A program made the translations under genes and the position numbers. DNA of 64,000 bases from Bacillota bacterium. Its GTDB lineage: Bacteria > Bacillota > Clostridia > DSM-8532. Positions 24,484 to 32,863 of this stretch are shown here, piece after piece; the stretch's first letter is position 1, and the number at the start of each line of letters is the position of its first letter. Location: NCBI GenBank assembly GCA_023443745.1, contig JAEZTB010000058.1, forward strand, positions 1 to 64,000, given 5' to 3'. Below the pieces are notes generated by a model. That model ran no database searches. It was not told the DNA's origin and saw only the letters and a program-made list of their open reading frames with translations.

Positions 24484-25659
24484 ATGAAAAAAAGGGAGTA
24501 CGATTTTTGGCTTCTTTTTACGGTGCTAGTTCTGCTGGCCATCGGAACCGTCATGGTTTTCAGTGCCAGTTCTTATAATGCGCTTTATTATAAAAACAAT
24601 AAATATCATTTTCTAATCAGGCAAGTGATCTGGGGCGTTATTGGAATTGTCAGCATGCTGGTTTTTTCAAATATCGACTATCGCAGGATAGCCCAGAGCT
24701 CGCCTATTTTAATGGTTATCAGTACTGTGCTCCTTGTGCTGGTTTTAATACCCGGCATCGGAAGCAATATTAATGGTTCGAACCGATGGTTCAATTTCGG
24801 ATACTTTTCATTTCAGCCTTCGGAATTGACCAAGATTGCCATTATCCTGTTTTTAGCATTTAGCCTGTCAAAAAACAGTGATCGCTTGAAATTCTTTTTT
24901 TCCGGCCTCCTGCCTTATCTGCTTGTGATCGGGGTTACCGATCTGCTCCTGTACAAAGAGCCTCATATGAGCGCTATTATTCTGATTACTTTGATTTCAA
25001 TCATTATTCTTTTTTGTGCCGGTGCTAAAATCAGGCATTTTCTTGTTCTAGCCGCACCTGTATTGGCTGTAGGTGTAAAGCTCATTATGGCTGATGAATA
25101 CCGAATGGAGCGTCTTCTCTCCTTTCTGGATCCCTTTAAATACAAGCAGGGAAGCGGATACCAGGTCATTAATTCTCTATATGCCATTGCTTCGGGCAAT
25201 GTATTCGGTCGTGGCCTGGGGAAAAGCCTTCAAAAATATCTCTATCTTCCCGAACCTCACAATGACTTTATATTTTCAGTCATGGCAGAGGAACTGGGTT
25301 TTGTAGGAGCCTTAACAGTTATCGCACTTTTTATGCTTTTTATCTGGAGAGGCATCAAAGTTGCCATGAATGCGCAGGATATGATGGGCAGCCTTATAGC
25401 CATTGGTATTACCTCTCTGGTTGCCGCAGAAACCATCATTAACATAGCCGTTGTGACCTCAACAATCCCTGCTACAGGAATGCCATTGCCTTTCTTCAGC
25501 TATGGCGGCACGTCCATGGTCTTTCTTTTGTCGTCCATAGGGATTCTTCTCAATATCTCAAAGGGTTCTTCGGCCTTTGCCGTTCGAATGACGTCGGATA
25601 ACAGGGAAGAGCTCAAGATGAAGCGCATCTTGCCGTCACGGAAAGCAGGTGATTTTTAA
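24484..25659 (+). CDS. spoVE: SEDS-family peptidoglycan polymerase, SpoVE/FtsW type
   Basis: A 391-residue membrane glycosyltransferase polymerising lipid II at the septum or in the spore cortex, expected to work with SpoVD. About ten membrane segments; family motifs are FQPSELTK (about 116-123), EPHMSA (about 158-163), MAEELGFVGA and GMPLPFFSYGGTS near 335-347. Position next to murG and with spoVD upstream favours the SpoVE/FtsW role. The short C-terminal tail (about 365-391) is basic. The ATG follows GAGGTGAT. murG starts two bases after the stop. Confidence 0.93.
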   Translation: MKKREYDFWLLFTVLVLLAIGTVMVFSASSYNALYYKNNKYHFLIRQVIWGVIGIVSMLVFSNIDYRRIAQSSPILMVISTVLLVLVLIPGIGSNINGSNRWFNFGYFSFQPSELTKIAIILFLAFSLSKNSDRLKFFFSGLLPYLLVIGVTDLLLYKEPHMSAIILITLISIIILFCAGAKIRHFLVLAAPVLAVGVKLIMADEYRMERLLSFLDPFKYKQGSGYQVINSLYAIASGNVFGRGLGKSLQKYLYLPEPHNDFIFSVMAEELGFVGALTVIALFMLFIWRGIKVAMNAQDMMGSLIAIGITSLVAAETIINIAVVTSTIPATGMPLPFFSYGGTSMVFLLSSIGILLNISKGSSAFAVRMTSDNREELKMKRILPSRKAGDF

Positions 25660-25661
25660 AT

Positions 25662-26774
25662 ATGAAATATCTCATCTCGGGTGGAGGTACGGGAGGCCAT
25701 ATTAATCCCGGACTGGCCATCGCCAAAGAAATTATGAATCGTGAGCCTGATGCTGAAATCCTCTTTGTTGGAACAAAAAACGGTCTTGAAGGAAAGCTTG
25801 TACCCCGTGAGGGCTTTGATATTGAATATATTGAAGTAAGCGGTTTTAAAAGAAAGCTTTCGATGGATACTCTCAAAACAGTCACGAAGCTTTTTAAAAG
25901 CTTCGGCTCGACGAGTAAGATTTTAAAAAAATTCAAGCCCGACGCCGTTATAGGGACAGGAGGCTATGTCTGCGGTCCGGTGGTGTTCAGCGCGGCTTTG
26001 AAAAGAATACCCACTGTTATTCATGAGCAGAATGCCTTTCCGGGCGTAACCAACAAGATTTTAGCCCATTACGTCGATGCGGTTGCCATCAGCTTTGAAG
26101 ACTCCCGCCAAAGGTTTAAGGGGAAAGCCAGGATAACTTTAACGGGAAATCCGGTGCGAGGAGAGCTTTTCTCACAAACCAAGGCTTCTGCCAGGGAAAA
26201 GCTGCAGCTTGCCCATGACCTGCCCCTGGTCGTTATTTTTGGAGGAAGTCTTGGGGCCGAGCATTTGAATCAATGTGTGAAGGATATGATCAACCTTCAT
26301 TATCAGGATATTTCCTATCAGCTCATTCTGGCTACTGGTATGAAGCATTATGATGCTGTTATGAATGAAATAAAAGTTCCTCTTCCTTCTCATATACGTA
26401 TTGAGCCCTATCTTTACAATATGGGGGATGTCCTTGCAAGCGCAGATCTGGCTGTATGCAGAGGAGGAGCCATCACCGTAAGCGAGCTTTCCGCTCTCGG
26501 CATACCGTCGATTCTTATCCCCTCACCCTATGTTGCCGAGAACCATCAAGAGTACAATGCCCGTGCTCTGGAGCGTCAGGGCGCTGCAGTTGTTATTCTT
26601 CAAAGCCAGCTTACATCTGAAATTTTGTACGGACAGATACAGAAGCTCATTAACAATAAGGATCTGAGAACAAAAATGTCCTCCGATGCCAAGAAAATTG
26701 GCATTCGCAATGCAGCGACCTCTCTTTATACGCTCATGAAGGAAATAATGAAGTCGAAATCTGTCAAATCATAA
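25662..26774 (+). CDS. murG: UDP-GlcNAc:lipid I N-acetylglucosaminyltransferase
   Basis: Peripheral membrane GT28 glycosyltransferase converting lipid I to lipid II. In its 370 residues, the N-terminal G loop SGGGTGGHINPG (about 6-17), the second loop GTGGYVCGP (about 100-108), HEQNAFPG and the UDP-GlcNAc site GGAITVSELSALGIPSILIP (about 270-289) with downstream ENHQ are all visible. It starts two bases after spoVE, so coupling is likely. An 82-bp gap with a hairpin separates it from murA. Confidence 0.97.
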   Translation: MKYLISGGGTGGHINPGLAIAKEIMNREPDAEILFVGTKNGLEGKLVPREGFDIEYIEVSGFKRKLSMDTLKTVTKLFKSFGSTSKILKKFKPDAVIGTGGYVCGPVVFSAALKRIPTVIHEQNAFPGVTNKILAHYVDAVAISFEDSRQRFKGKARITLTGNPVRGELFSQTKASAREKLQLAHDLPLVVIFGGSLGAEHLNQCVKDMINLHYQDISYQLILATGMKHYDAVMNEIKVPLPSHIRIEPYLYNMGDVLASADLAVCRGGAITVSELSALGIPSILIPSPYVAENHQEYNARALERQGAAVVILQSQLTSEILYGQIQKLINNKDLRTKMSSDAKKIGIRNAATSLYTLMKEIMKSKSVKS

Positions 26775-26803
26775 GCAAACAAGCCCATTGTAACACCATT
26801 TTA

Positions 26804-26845
26804 CCGGAAGCATATTATGAAATGTGTTCAATACTTTGCTTCCGG
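26804..26845 (+). promoter_or_regulatory. Hairpin abutting the murA ribosome-binding site
   Basis: CCGGAAGCA (26804-26812) pairs with TGCTTCCGG (26837-26845). The right arm overlaps the start of the GGGGGTG ribosome-binding site, so the 9-bp stem could modulate murA translation or act as a weak attenuator after murG. Confidence 0.6.
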
Positions 26846-26856
26846 GGGTGTTTTGC

Positions 26857-28122
26857 GTGAGCAATCTCATAATTGCCGGAGGTTCAAGACTGAGCGGCAT
26901 TATAGAAGTACCAGGAGCCAAGAATGCAGTTTTGCCAGTACTTGCCGCCACGCTCTTGAATAATGGTACCAGCATACTTGAGAATTGCCCGGAGTTGGAC
27001 GATGTCTTAACCATGCTTGAAATACTGTCGGCTTTAGGGTGCAAGATCAAAAGAAAAGGTCCTCGAATAGAGGTTGATGCTACAAATTTAACAAGCTCGT
27101 GTATTCCGGAAGTGCTTGCAAAAAGAATGAGATCCTCCATCATCATTTTGGGAGCAGTCCTGGCCAGATGCGGAGAAGTCAAGGTGAGCTATCCGGGGGG
27201 ATGCGAAATTGGCATGAGGCCTATAGATATGCATCTTAGGGCTCTGGAGCAGATGGGTGCTGAGGTGGATGGCCTCAATCACGGCATGTTGAGGGTAACC
27301 GCAGCAAGGCTCCAGGGTTGTGAGATTCTGTTGGATTATCCAAGCGTGGGCGCTACAGAAAACATCATGCTGGCTGCTTGCTTTGCCGAGGGAGAAACCT
27401 TGATCCGAAATGCGGCAAAAGAGCCTGAAATTGAAGATTTACAAGACTTTCTAAGAAAAATGGGTGTAGAGGTAAATGGAGCGGGAAGCGGTGTCATTAG
27501 AATTCAAGGTGCCCGGGAAATTAAAACTCAACCCCAGCACAAAATTATTCCGGACCGCATTGTTGCCGGAACCTATCTCGCAGCTGTAGCTGCAACCGGT
27601 GGAAGCCTGGTCACTACAGGAATAGATTATGACCATATCGGATCCATTCTTTACTGCCTCAAACGCACAGGCTGCAAGATAAAAAACTATCAGGGTGGTG
27701 TTGTCACACTGGAATCCGAGGGCAGGCTCAATGCTCTGGATCTTGTCAGAACCTCTCCCTATCCCGGATTTCCCACAGACATGCAGCCGCAAATCGTAGC
27801 TTTGTTAACCAAATGCTCAGGCACCAGCGTTGTTGTTGAGACTGTTTTTGAAAACAGATTCCGTTATACCGAGCAGCTCTTGAAGCTAGGCGCAGATATT
27901 AGCGTGCAGGGCAGAACAGCCATTATTCGGGGAGTTGACAAACTAACGGGAGCCGATGTGGAGGCAAGGGATTTACGAGGCGGAGCTGCGCTTATATTAG
28001 CAGGTCTGGTCGCAGAAGGGGAGACCACGGTAAGTGGTGTGGGCTATATTGACCGGGGATACGAAAAGGTGGAACAGGTTCTTTCAAAAGTTGGGGCGCA
28101 TATCAGAAGAGTTGAAGACTGA
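26857..28122 (+). CDS. murA: UDP-GlcNAc 1-carboxyvinyltransferase
   Basis: Catalyses the first committed step of peptidoglycan synthesis, adding enolpyruvate from PEP to UDP-GlcNAc. The 421-residue enzyme has the N-terminal PGAKNAVLPV (Lys/Asn of the active site) and the catalytic loop GGCEIGMRPID with the reactive Cys at 116, the residue attacked by fosfomycin. The C-terminal half has FPTDMQPQ and RDLRGGAALILAGL. I chose GTG at 26857, six bases after GGGGGTG, over the upstream GTG at 26824, which would add a poorly conserved N-terminus and lies inside the leader hairpin. Confidence 0.95.
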   Translation: MSNLIIAGGSRLSGIIEVPGAKNAVLPVLAATLLNNGTSILENCPELDDVLTMLEILSALGCKIKRKGPRIEVDATNLTSSCIPEVLAKRMRSSIIILGAVLARCGEVKVSYPGGCEIGMRPIDMHLRALEQMGAEVDGLNHGMLRVTAARLQGCEILLDYPSVGATENIMLAACFAEGETLIRNAAKEPEIEDLQDFLRKMGVEVNGAGSGVIRIQGAREIKTQPQHKIIPDRIVAGTYLAAVAATGGSLVTTGIDYDHIGSILYCLKRTGCKIKNYQGGVVTLESEGRLNALDLVRTSPYPGFPTDMQPQIVALLTKCSGTSVVVETVFENRFRYTEQLLKLGADISVQGRTAIIRGVDKLTGADVEARDLRGGAALILAGLVAEGETTVSGVGYIDRGYEKVEQVLSKVGAHIRRVED

Positions 28123-28140
28123 AATCACTCTTGCTATAAT
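28112..28140 (+). promoter_or_regulatory. SigA-type promoter upstream of ftsQ
   Basis: TTGAAG (28112-28117) and TATAAT (28135-28140) spaced 17 bp, overlapping the 3' end of murA. Confidence 0.65.
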
Positions 28141-28158
28141 AAGATTATGGCCCAAAAA

Positions 28159-28171
28159 GTCACCACGTGAC
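28159..28171. repeat. Small palindrome in the ftsQ leader
   Basis: GTCAC-CAC-GTGAC, a 5-bp perfect inverted repeat around CACGTG, 60 bp before ftsQ. Role unknown. Confidence 0.4.
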
Positions 28172-28230
28172 TGTTTGTAAACCTTCCCAACAAGGCAGCC
28201 AAACAAAGATAAAGAATTATGGAGCACAGG

Positions 28231-29016
28231 ATGAGAGCAACAAAACGACGCGTTAAAAGAAGACTGAAAATACTTTTCGCTATAGTTGGAATAGCTTTAA
28301 TCCTGTTATTCCTGTTTTTTGCTCCATTTTTCAATATCAGGTCCATTCAGGTTACAGGCAGTACCCGCTATGCACCTGAAAAAATTATTGAATCGTCCGG
28401 ATTGTTACTGGGCGAAAATGGTTTTAGAAAGCTGAAACTGCAAGCCGAAGCAATTCTAGAGCTTCGTCTCATTGACAGTGAGAAGAAGATTGAACAGCTT
28501 CCTTACGTAAAAGCTTCTATAGTGAGCCTTGTTTTTCCGGATAAGGTCGCAATTGAAGTCACTGAAAGAGAACCTGCCGCAATTATACGTTATCTGGACA
28601 GTTACCTGACTGTTGATAGGGAGGGTTATGTCCTCGAATCCACCAACCAGAGACCAGAAGGAAACCTGAAAGAAATTCGGGGGATTGAGTTTGCAAAATA
28701 TACAATGGGCGGCCAATTGGAGGCTTCTGACATTTCGCTCATACGAACGGCGGTAGATATTATTGAGGCCATAAAAAATTCGGATAGCAGTACAGACTTA
28801 AAACTATTTGAGGTTTTAGATTGGATTGATATGGTTGACCGGAACAGTGCCTTATTTTCTCTGGATAATAGGATAGTGGTTCGGTTCAACCCGGAGGACA
28901 AGCTTCAATACACCATTGATTTTACCAAGGAAATTTTCTTCAAAAAGATTAACACCAAGGAAAGCGGAAGAATTGAATTTTCCGGTGATCAAAACCCGAG
29001 CTTTATACCTGATTAA
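28231..29016 (+). CDS. ftsQ: FtsQ/DivIB-like cell division protein
   Basis: A bitopic division protein that with FtsL and DivIC controls the septal synthase. The 261 residues have a very basic cytoplasmic tail (RATKRRVKRRLK), one membrane segment (about 15-35) and an extracellular POTRA domain beginning FNIRSIQVTG followed by the beta domain (FPDKVAIEVTEREPAAII, VDREGYVLES). I prefer the ATG at 28231 because GGAG lies six bases upstream; an ATG at 28219 is also possible and adds four residues. sbp follows after 26 bases. Confidence 0.88.
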   Translation: MRATKRRVKRRLKILFAIVGIALILLFLFFAPFFNIRSIQVTGSTRYAPEKIIESSGLLLGENGFRKLKLQAEAILELRLIDSEKKIEQLPYVKASIVSLVFPDKVAIEVTEREPAAIIRYLDSYLTVDREGYVLESTNQRPEGNLKEIRGIEFAKYTMGGQLEASDISLIRTAVDIIEAIKNSDSSTDLKLFEVLDWIDMVDRNSALFSLDNRIVVRFNPEDKLQYTIDFTKEIFFKKINTKESGRIEFSGDQNPSFIPD

Positions 29017-29042
29017 AATACCTAAGCTTTAAGGAGGTCCAT

Positions 29043-29381
29043 ATGATACCGTTACTAGGACTTATAGCCGGATTAATAATCGGCATTTTTATTCCCTTCC
29101 ATATTCCCCAGGAGTATTCCAATTATGCTGCAGTAGCCATTCTGGCTGCCCTCGATTCTGTCCTTGGCGGATTATCGGCATCTCTTGACGGGAAATTCAA
29201 CATTAAGGTTTTTCTTTCCGGATTCTTTTCTAATTCGCTATTAGCAGCCCTTTTGGCATATATCGGAGATAAGCTCGGAATTCAGATTCATCTGGCCGCC
29301 ATATTTGCTTTTGGTAACCGAATCTTCTTAAATTTCGGCAATATAAGAAGGAAGCTCATAAAGGTTGATGATCATAAGTAA
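29043..29381 (+). CDS. sbp: Small basic protein family (DUF1290)
   Basis: A 112-residue integral membrane protein with three or four hydrophobic segments, matching the Sbp/DUF1290 family found between ftsQ and ftsZ in many Firmicutes. Recognisable are PLLGLIAGLIIGIFIPF at the N-terminus and DSVLGGLSASLDGKF and FAFGNRIFLNFGNIRR later. Its biochemical function is not known; position suggests a role linked to division. The ATG follows AAGGAGGT. Confidence 0.88.
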   Translation: MIPLLGLIAGLIIGIFIPFHIPQEYSNYAAVAILAALDSVLGGLSASLDGKFNIKVFLSGFFSNSLLAALLAYIGDKLGIQIHLAAIFAFGNRIFLNFGNIRRKLIKVDDHK

Positions 29382-29467
29382 CACAATATATATTGTAAAA
29401 ATGTAAATTTTCTTTCATTAACCTCAATATCTAGAGTTCAGGAAGGCAGTGTTTTTCAAATAAAATA

Positions 29468-29495
29468 TTGCTTTTATATGGGTTTGTTATATAAT
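29468..29495 (+). promoter_or_regulatory. SigA-type promoter of ftsZ
   Basis: TTGCTT (29468-29473) and TATAAT (29490-29495), 16-bp spacing, in the 181-bp gap before ftsZ. Confidence 0.7.
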
Positions 29496-29562
29496 AGTGA
29501 TGGTAGCTTATATGGATTTTTAATAAATATTACGCGAGACGACTCATAAGGAGGATACAAAA

Positions 29563-30657
29563 GTGTTGGAGTTTGACATTGATATGGATAGCTTCGCCCG
29601 CATCAAGGTCGTTGGTGTCGGCGGAGGCGGCAATAATGCCGTAAACCGGATGATATCAGCAGGACTTCGTGGCGTTGAATTCATTTCCGTTAATACTGAT
29701 AAACAAGCGTTATTTCTTTCACAAGCCAATACTAAAATTCAAATAGGTGATAAACTGACTAAAGGCCTTGGTGCCGGCGCCAATCCCGAAATTGGCGAAA
29801 AAGCCGCCAATGAAAGCCGTGATGAAATTGCCATGGCTATTAAGGATGCCGATCTGGTTTTTGTCACTGCAGGTATGGGTGGTGGAACCGGAACCGGAGC
29901 AGCTCCAGTCATTGCTCAAATTGCCAAGGAAATGGGTATTCTCACGGTAGGTGTAGTTACAAAGCCTTTTCTTTTCGAGGGAAAAAAACGCATGCAGCAT
30001 GCCGAAGGCGGAGTTGAAGCCCTCAAGAGTGTCGTTGATACCCTTGTGACCATTCCCAACGACAGGTTGCTTCAGCTTGCTGATAAAAAAATGCCTTTAG
30101 TGAAGGCCTTTAATCTTGCGGATGATGTATTAAGACAAGGTGTTCAGGGTATATCGGATCTTATTGCGGTACCAGGTCTCATTAACCTGGATTTTGCCGA
30201 TGTGAAGACTATCATGATGGAAACCGGACTTGCTCATATGGGTATAGGCCGCGGAACCGGTGAAAACAAAGCCGAAGAAGCAGCCAAGCAGGCTATTTCC
30301 AGCCCGCTTCTGGAAACCTCTATTGAAGGTGCCAGAGGTGTGCTCCTTAACATTACGGGTGGGGCTGACCTGGGCTTGCAGGAAGTTAATATGGCAGCCG
30401 AGCTCATTCAGGCTTCAGCTGATCCGGAGGCAAATATTATATTTGGTGCCGTCATTGACGACAACCTCAAGGATGAACTGATTATAACCGTTATTGCCAC
30501 AGGCTTTAGCAGAAGCGGAGAGATCAAGCGTCCCAGTCAGTTGTTCCCAATTGAAGGGAAAAAGCCCACAGAACCCGTTAAAAAGCCGGTAATTGTTGAC
30601 GAAGATGCAGAAGGCCCTGAAATTCCCACTTTTTTAAAGCGGAAGGGCTTTAGATAA
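29563..30657 (+). CDS. ftsZ: Cell division GTPase FtsZ
   Basis: Tubulin-like GTPase that forms the Z ring. The 364 residues show KVVGVGGGGNNAVNRM (about 12-27), the tubulin signature GGGTGTGAAP (about 106-115), the T7 loop region NLDFADVKTIM (about 202-212), a short variable linker (about 318-348) and the conserved C-terminal peptide IPTFLKRKGF that binds FtsA/SepF-type partners. The start is GTG at 29563, eight bases after AAGGAGG; a TTG three bases later is possible. It has its own promoter and terminator. ftsA is not present in the window. Confidence 0.98.
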   Translation: MLEFDIDMDSFARIKVVGVGGGGNNAVNRMISAGLRGVEFISVNTDKQALFLSQANTKIQIGDKLTKGLGAGANPEIGEKAANESRDEIAMAIKDADLVFVTAGMGGGTGTGAAPVIAQIAKEMGILTVGVVTKPFLFEGKKRMQHAEGGVEALKSVVDTLVTIPNDRLLQLADKKMPLVKAFNLADDVLRQGVQGISDLIAVPGLINLDFADVKTIMMETGLAHMGIGRGTGENKAEEAAKQAISSPLLETSIEGARGVLLNITGGADLGLQEVNMAAELIQASADPEANIIFGAVIDDNLKDELIITVIATGFSRSGEIKRPSQLFPIEGKKPTEPVKKPVIVDEDAEGPEIPTFLKRKGFR

Positions 30658-30690
30658 GGTTGACAGAACAGCTCTGTGATTGTAAAATTA

Positions 30691-30726
30691 AAACTCGGGG
30701 ACATTCCTGTCCCCAAGTTTTTTCTT
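30691..30726 (+). terminator. Rho-independent terminator of ftsZ
   Basis: A 13-bp stem with one mismatch (30691-30703 with 30708-30720) followed by a T-rich tract. Confidence 0.9.
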
Positions 30727-30741
30727 TCTTCGGGTTGATAT

Positions 30742-30817
30742 GCCACCATGGCTCAGATGGTAGAGCAGCGCATTCGTAATGCGCGGGTCAAGGGTTCAAG
30801 TCCCTTTGGTGGCTCCA
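30742..30817 (+). tRNA. tRNA-Thr (anticodon CGT)
   Basis: A complete cloverleaf. The acceptor arm GCCACCA (30742-30748) pairs with TGGTGGC (30807-30813). The anticodon stem GCGCA/TGCGC encloses loop TTCGTAA with anticodon CGT, reading ACG threonine codons. The T-arm contains GGTTCAAGTCC. The 3' CCA is encoded at 30815-30817. It lies 16-20 bases after the ftsZ terminator T-tract and is probably a separate unit; no clear promoter was picked out. Confidence 0.96.
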
Positions 30818-30822
30818 ATAAA

Positions 30823-30855
30823 AACAGGCAATCGCTGGATTGACCTGTTTTGTTT
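30823..30855 (+). terminator. Imperfect hairpin after tRNA-Thr
   Basis: AAACAGG with AATC pairs imperfectly with GATT and CCTGTTT, followed by TGTTT; it probably ends the tRNA transcript. Confidence 0.55.
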
Positions 30856-30860
30856 ATAGT

Positions 30861-30906
30861 TCGAGGCTTGTTGGTGCATTCCATAAGGAATGCACCCCTG
30901 TTTTTT
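30861..30906 (+). repeat. GTGGTGC-type dispersed repeat, copy 1, acting as a terminator hairpin
   Basis: Begins TCGAGGCTTGTTGGTGC and contains a perfect 10-bp stem GGTGCATTCC/GGAATGCACC (30873-30882 with 30887-30896) followed by CCTGTTTTTT, thus a good terminator. The left part matches the repeats at 33201, 37911, 45186 and 59331. Confidence 0.75.
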
Positions 30907-30990
30907 GAAAAGGTGAAAGAATAGCTAGAGAAAAACAAAAAAGCCCAGACCGTCAGCCTTGGGCTTGAGTTTAAAATGGATGAGAAAGGG

Positions 30991-31221
30991 CTAATCGATG
31001 ATGATACCCTTGATCTCATTGATAAATGCGTCGGCGTTATCATTATGAACTTCAACCTTGATAGGCTTGGAGAGATCCAGGCTGAAAATCCCCATAATGG
31101 ATTTTGCATCAACAATATAACGGCCGGATGTAAGGTCAACATCGAAATCATACTTATTAACGATGTTTACAAAATCCTTCACATCATTTATGGACTTTAA
31201 AAGAATGTTGAATGTTTTCAT
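30991..31221 (-). CDS. HPr-like protein lacking the catalytic histidine
   Basis: A 76-residue HPr-fold protein. The region around residue 46 (AKSIMGIFSLDL) keeps the Ser46 kinase-target motif of HPr/Crh, but the segment that should carry His15 (H-A-R-P) reads SINDVKDFV, so it cannot pass phosphate in the sugar PTS. Like Bacillus Crh it may act only as a regulatory target of HPr kinase, or may have lost PTS function. The start at 31221 follows GGCGGTG; a longer frame from 31257 lacks support. It is transcribed leftward, alone, between tRNA-Thr and mtaB. Confidence 0.8.
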   Translation of the reverse strand: MKTFNILLKSINDVKDFVNIVNKYDFDVDLTSGRYIVDAKSIMGIFSLDLSKPIKVEVHNDNADAFINEIKGIIID

Positions 31222-31322
31222 TGGTTTATTACACCGCCTTTCAGTGCTATAATGCAATCAACATATTTATTAGTTTATTACCATAATCACCCGTAGTCAA
31301 TGACTAATGTGTTAAGAGTTTG

Positions 31323-31331
31323 TGATATAAT
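31323..31331 (+). promoter_or_regulatory. Extended -10 promoter of mtaB
   Basis: TGATATAAT is an extended -10 element (TGN plus TATAAT) 29 bp before the start codon; no good -35 is seen. Confidence 0.55.
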
Positions 31332-31359
31332 TTGTAACAAATATAGGAAGTGATACAAA

Positions 31360-32667
31360 ATGGAACATAATAAGAAGGTAGCGTTTATAACACTGGGCTG
31401 CAAGGTTAATACCTTTGAAACCGAAGGTATGAGGCGCCTCTTTCAGGAGGCAGGCTATATGCCTGTAGCAGAACATGAATTTGCAGACGTATATATTATC
31501 AACACTTGTACTGTTACCAGTATGAGTGATAAAAAATCTCGGCAGATGCTGAGGCGAGCTCACACTTTAAACCCCGATGCCGTAATAGCGGCAGTGGGAT
31601 GTTTTGCCCAGGTTTCCCCTGATAAGGCCGCAGGGATTGAGGGGGTTAATCTTGTTGTGGGCAATAATATGAAGCACCGCATAGTTGAGCTTGTTGAGAA
31701 CACTCAAAAAGAGGGGTCTCAAAAGTACGTAAAGGAAAGAAAAGAGCTCACGGAATATGAGGAGCTTCCGGTTGAGAATTATGAAGAGCATACGCGGGCC
31801 TTTTTAAAAATACAGGATGGCTGTGACCAATTCTGTTCCTATTGCATTATTCCTTATGCCCGTGGTCCTGTCAGAAGCAGAGGAATGTCCGAGGTTATAA
31901 AAGAAGCCAGGGGCTTTGCCTCTCGAGGCTTTAAGGAAATAGTGCTGACGGGTATTCACTTAACCTCATATGGTGATGAAAGGAACGGAACCGGTCTGGG
32001 TAATCTTATTTCTGAGGTTCATGCCATTGAGGGCATTGAAAGAATTCGTCTGGGCTCACTGGAACCTATGTTTTTAACACCGGAATTTATAAAGAGTATA
32101 AAGGGACTTCCCAAGCTATGCCCCCATTTTCACATCTCTCTCCAAAGCGGCAGTGCGGAAACCTTAAAACGTATGAACCGAAAATATACTCCGGTGGATT
32201 ATCGTCATATTGTGGAAGGACTGAAGGAACAAATCCCGGGAGTCATGCTTACCACAGATGTTATGGTGGGTTTTCCCGGTGAAACCGAGGAAGAATTCCA
32301 AGAATCCTATAGGTTTTGTGAGGAAATGGGCTTCCTGTGGATCCATGTTTTTAAATATTCCCCAAGGCAGGGGACCCCAGCGGCACGTTTCAGCCATCAG
32401 ATCGATCCCAAGACCAAAGAGCAGCGCAGCAAGGATTTGATAGCACTTGCAGAGAATTTGCGTGAAAAGAATTTTGCACGTTTTATTGGGCAGGAAGCGA
32501 AGGTTTTACTGGAGAAGGTTATTGAAGGAAGCTCCGATGACATGGAGGGATTGACCCCCAACTATATTCCAGTGGCAGTCAAGGTTGGAAAAGAAAAATC
32601 TGGGGAAATAATAAGAGTAAGGCTTACGGGCATAGAGGGGGAACGTATGAGGGCTGATATCATATAA
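31360..32667 (+). CDS. mtaB: tRNA t6A37 2-methylthiotransferase
   Basis: Radical-SAM enzyme adding a methylthio group to t6A37 of ANN-decoding tRNAs. The 435 residues have the N-terminal UPF0004 domain with three cluster Cys (in LGCKVN, NTCTVT and VGCFAQ), the radical SAM motif C155-x3-C159-x2-C162 (CDQFCSYC, then IIPYARGPVRSR) and a C-terminal TRAM domain (about 370-435). LGCKVNTFET and the overall length separate it from MiaB and RimO. Its target tRNA-Thr lies 0.5 kb upstream, which may be chance. The ATG follows AGGAAGTGA. Confidence 0.95.
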   Translation: MEHNKKVAFITLGCKVNTFETEGMRRLFQEAGYMPVAEHEFADVYIINTCTVTSMSDKKSRQMLRRAHTLNPDAVIAAVGCFAQVSPDKAAGIEGVNLVVGNNMKHRIVELVENTQKEGSQKYVKERKELTEYEELPVENYEEHTRAFLKIQDGCDQFCSYCIIPYARGPVRSRGMSEVIKEARGFASRGFKEIVLTGIHLTSYGDERNGTGLGNLISEVHAIEGIERIRLGSLEPMFLTPEFIKSIKGLPKLCPHFHISLQSGSAETLKRMNRKYTPVDYRHIVEGLKEQIPGVMLTTDVMVGFPGETEEEFQESYRFCEEMGFLWIHVFKYSPRQGTPAARFSHQIDPKTKEQRSKDLIALAENLREKNFARFIGQEAKVLLEKVIEGSSDDMEGLTPNYIPVAVKVGKEKSGEIIRVRLTGIEGERMRADII

Positions 32668-32669
32668 GC

Positions 32670-32687
32670 TTAATACGAAGTATCAAT
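32670..32687. repeat. Short quasi-palindrome, inverted copy of 20591-20609
   Basis: TTAATACGAAGTATCAAT matches the reverse complement of the murE upstream element and directly precedes a copy of the larger palindromic repeat. Confidence 0.6.
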
Positions 32688-32691
32688 GTTC

Positions 32692-32735
32692 TCGGGAACC
32701 CGTTCGAAATCTTTGATTTCGGTAACGGGTGAGGT
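32692..32735 (+). repeat. Dispersed palindromic repeat, copy 2 of 3
   Basis: TCGGGAACCCGTT, then AAATC-TTT-GATTT and AACGGGT: outer ACCCGTT/AACGGGT and inner AAATC/GATTT arms form a hairpin. It matches 7593-7634 (reversed) and 36720-36766. Confidence 0.75.
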
Positions 32736-32863
32736 TATTACAATGTGATGTCGGATTCATGTCATAACTTGATTAAATAGCCTGTATGTATTAATATAAT
32801 AGCATCATTAATGATAAAATCTTAATGTCCCGGCAGTGGTTCGGGTAGGAAGCGGGTGAATAT

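Noticed and set aside
30753..31151. 132-codon leftward frame covering tRNA-Thr
   Set aside because: It runs through the tRNA and two hairpins and overlaps the HPr-like gene in another frame.
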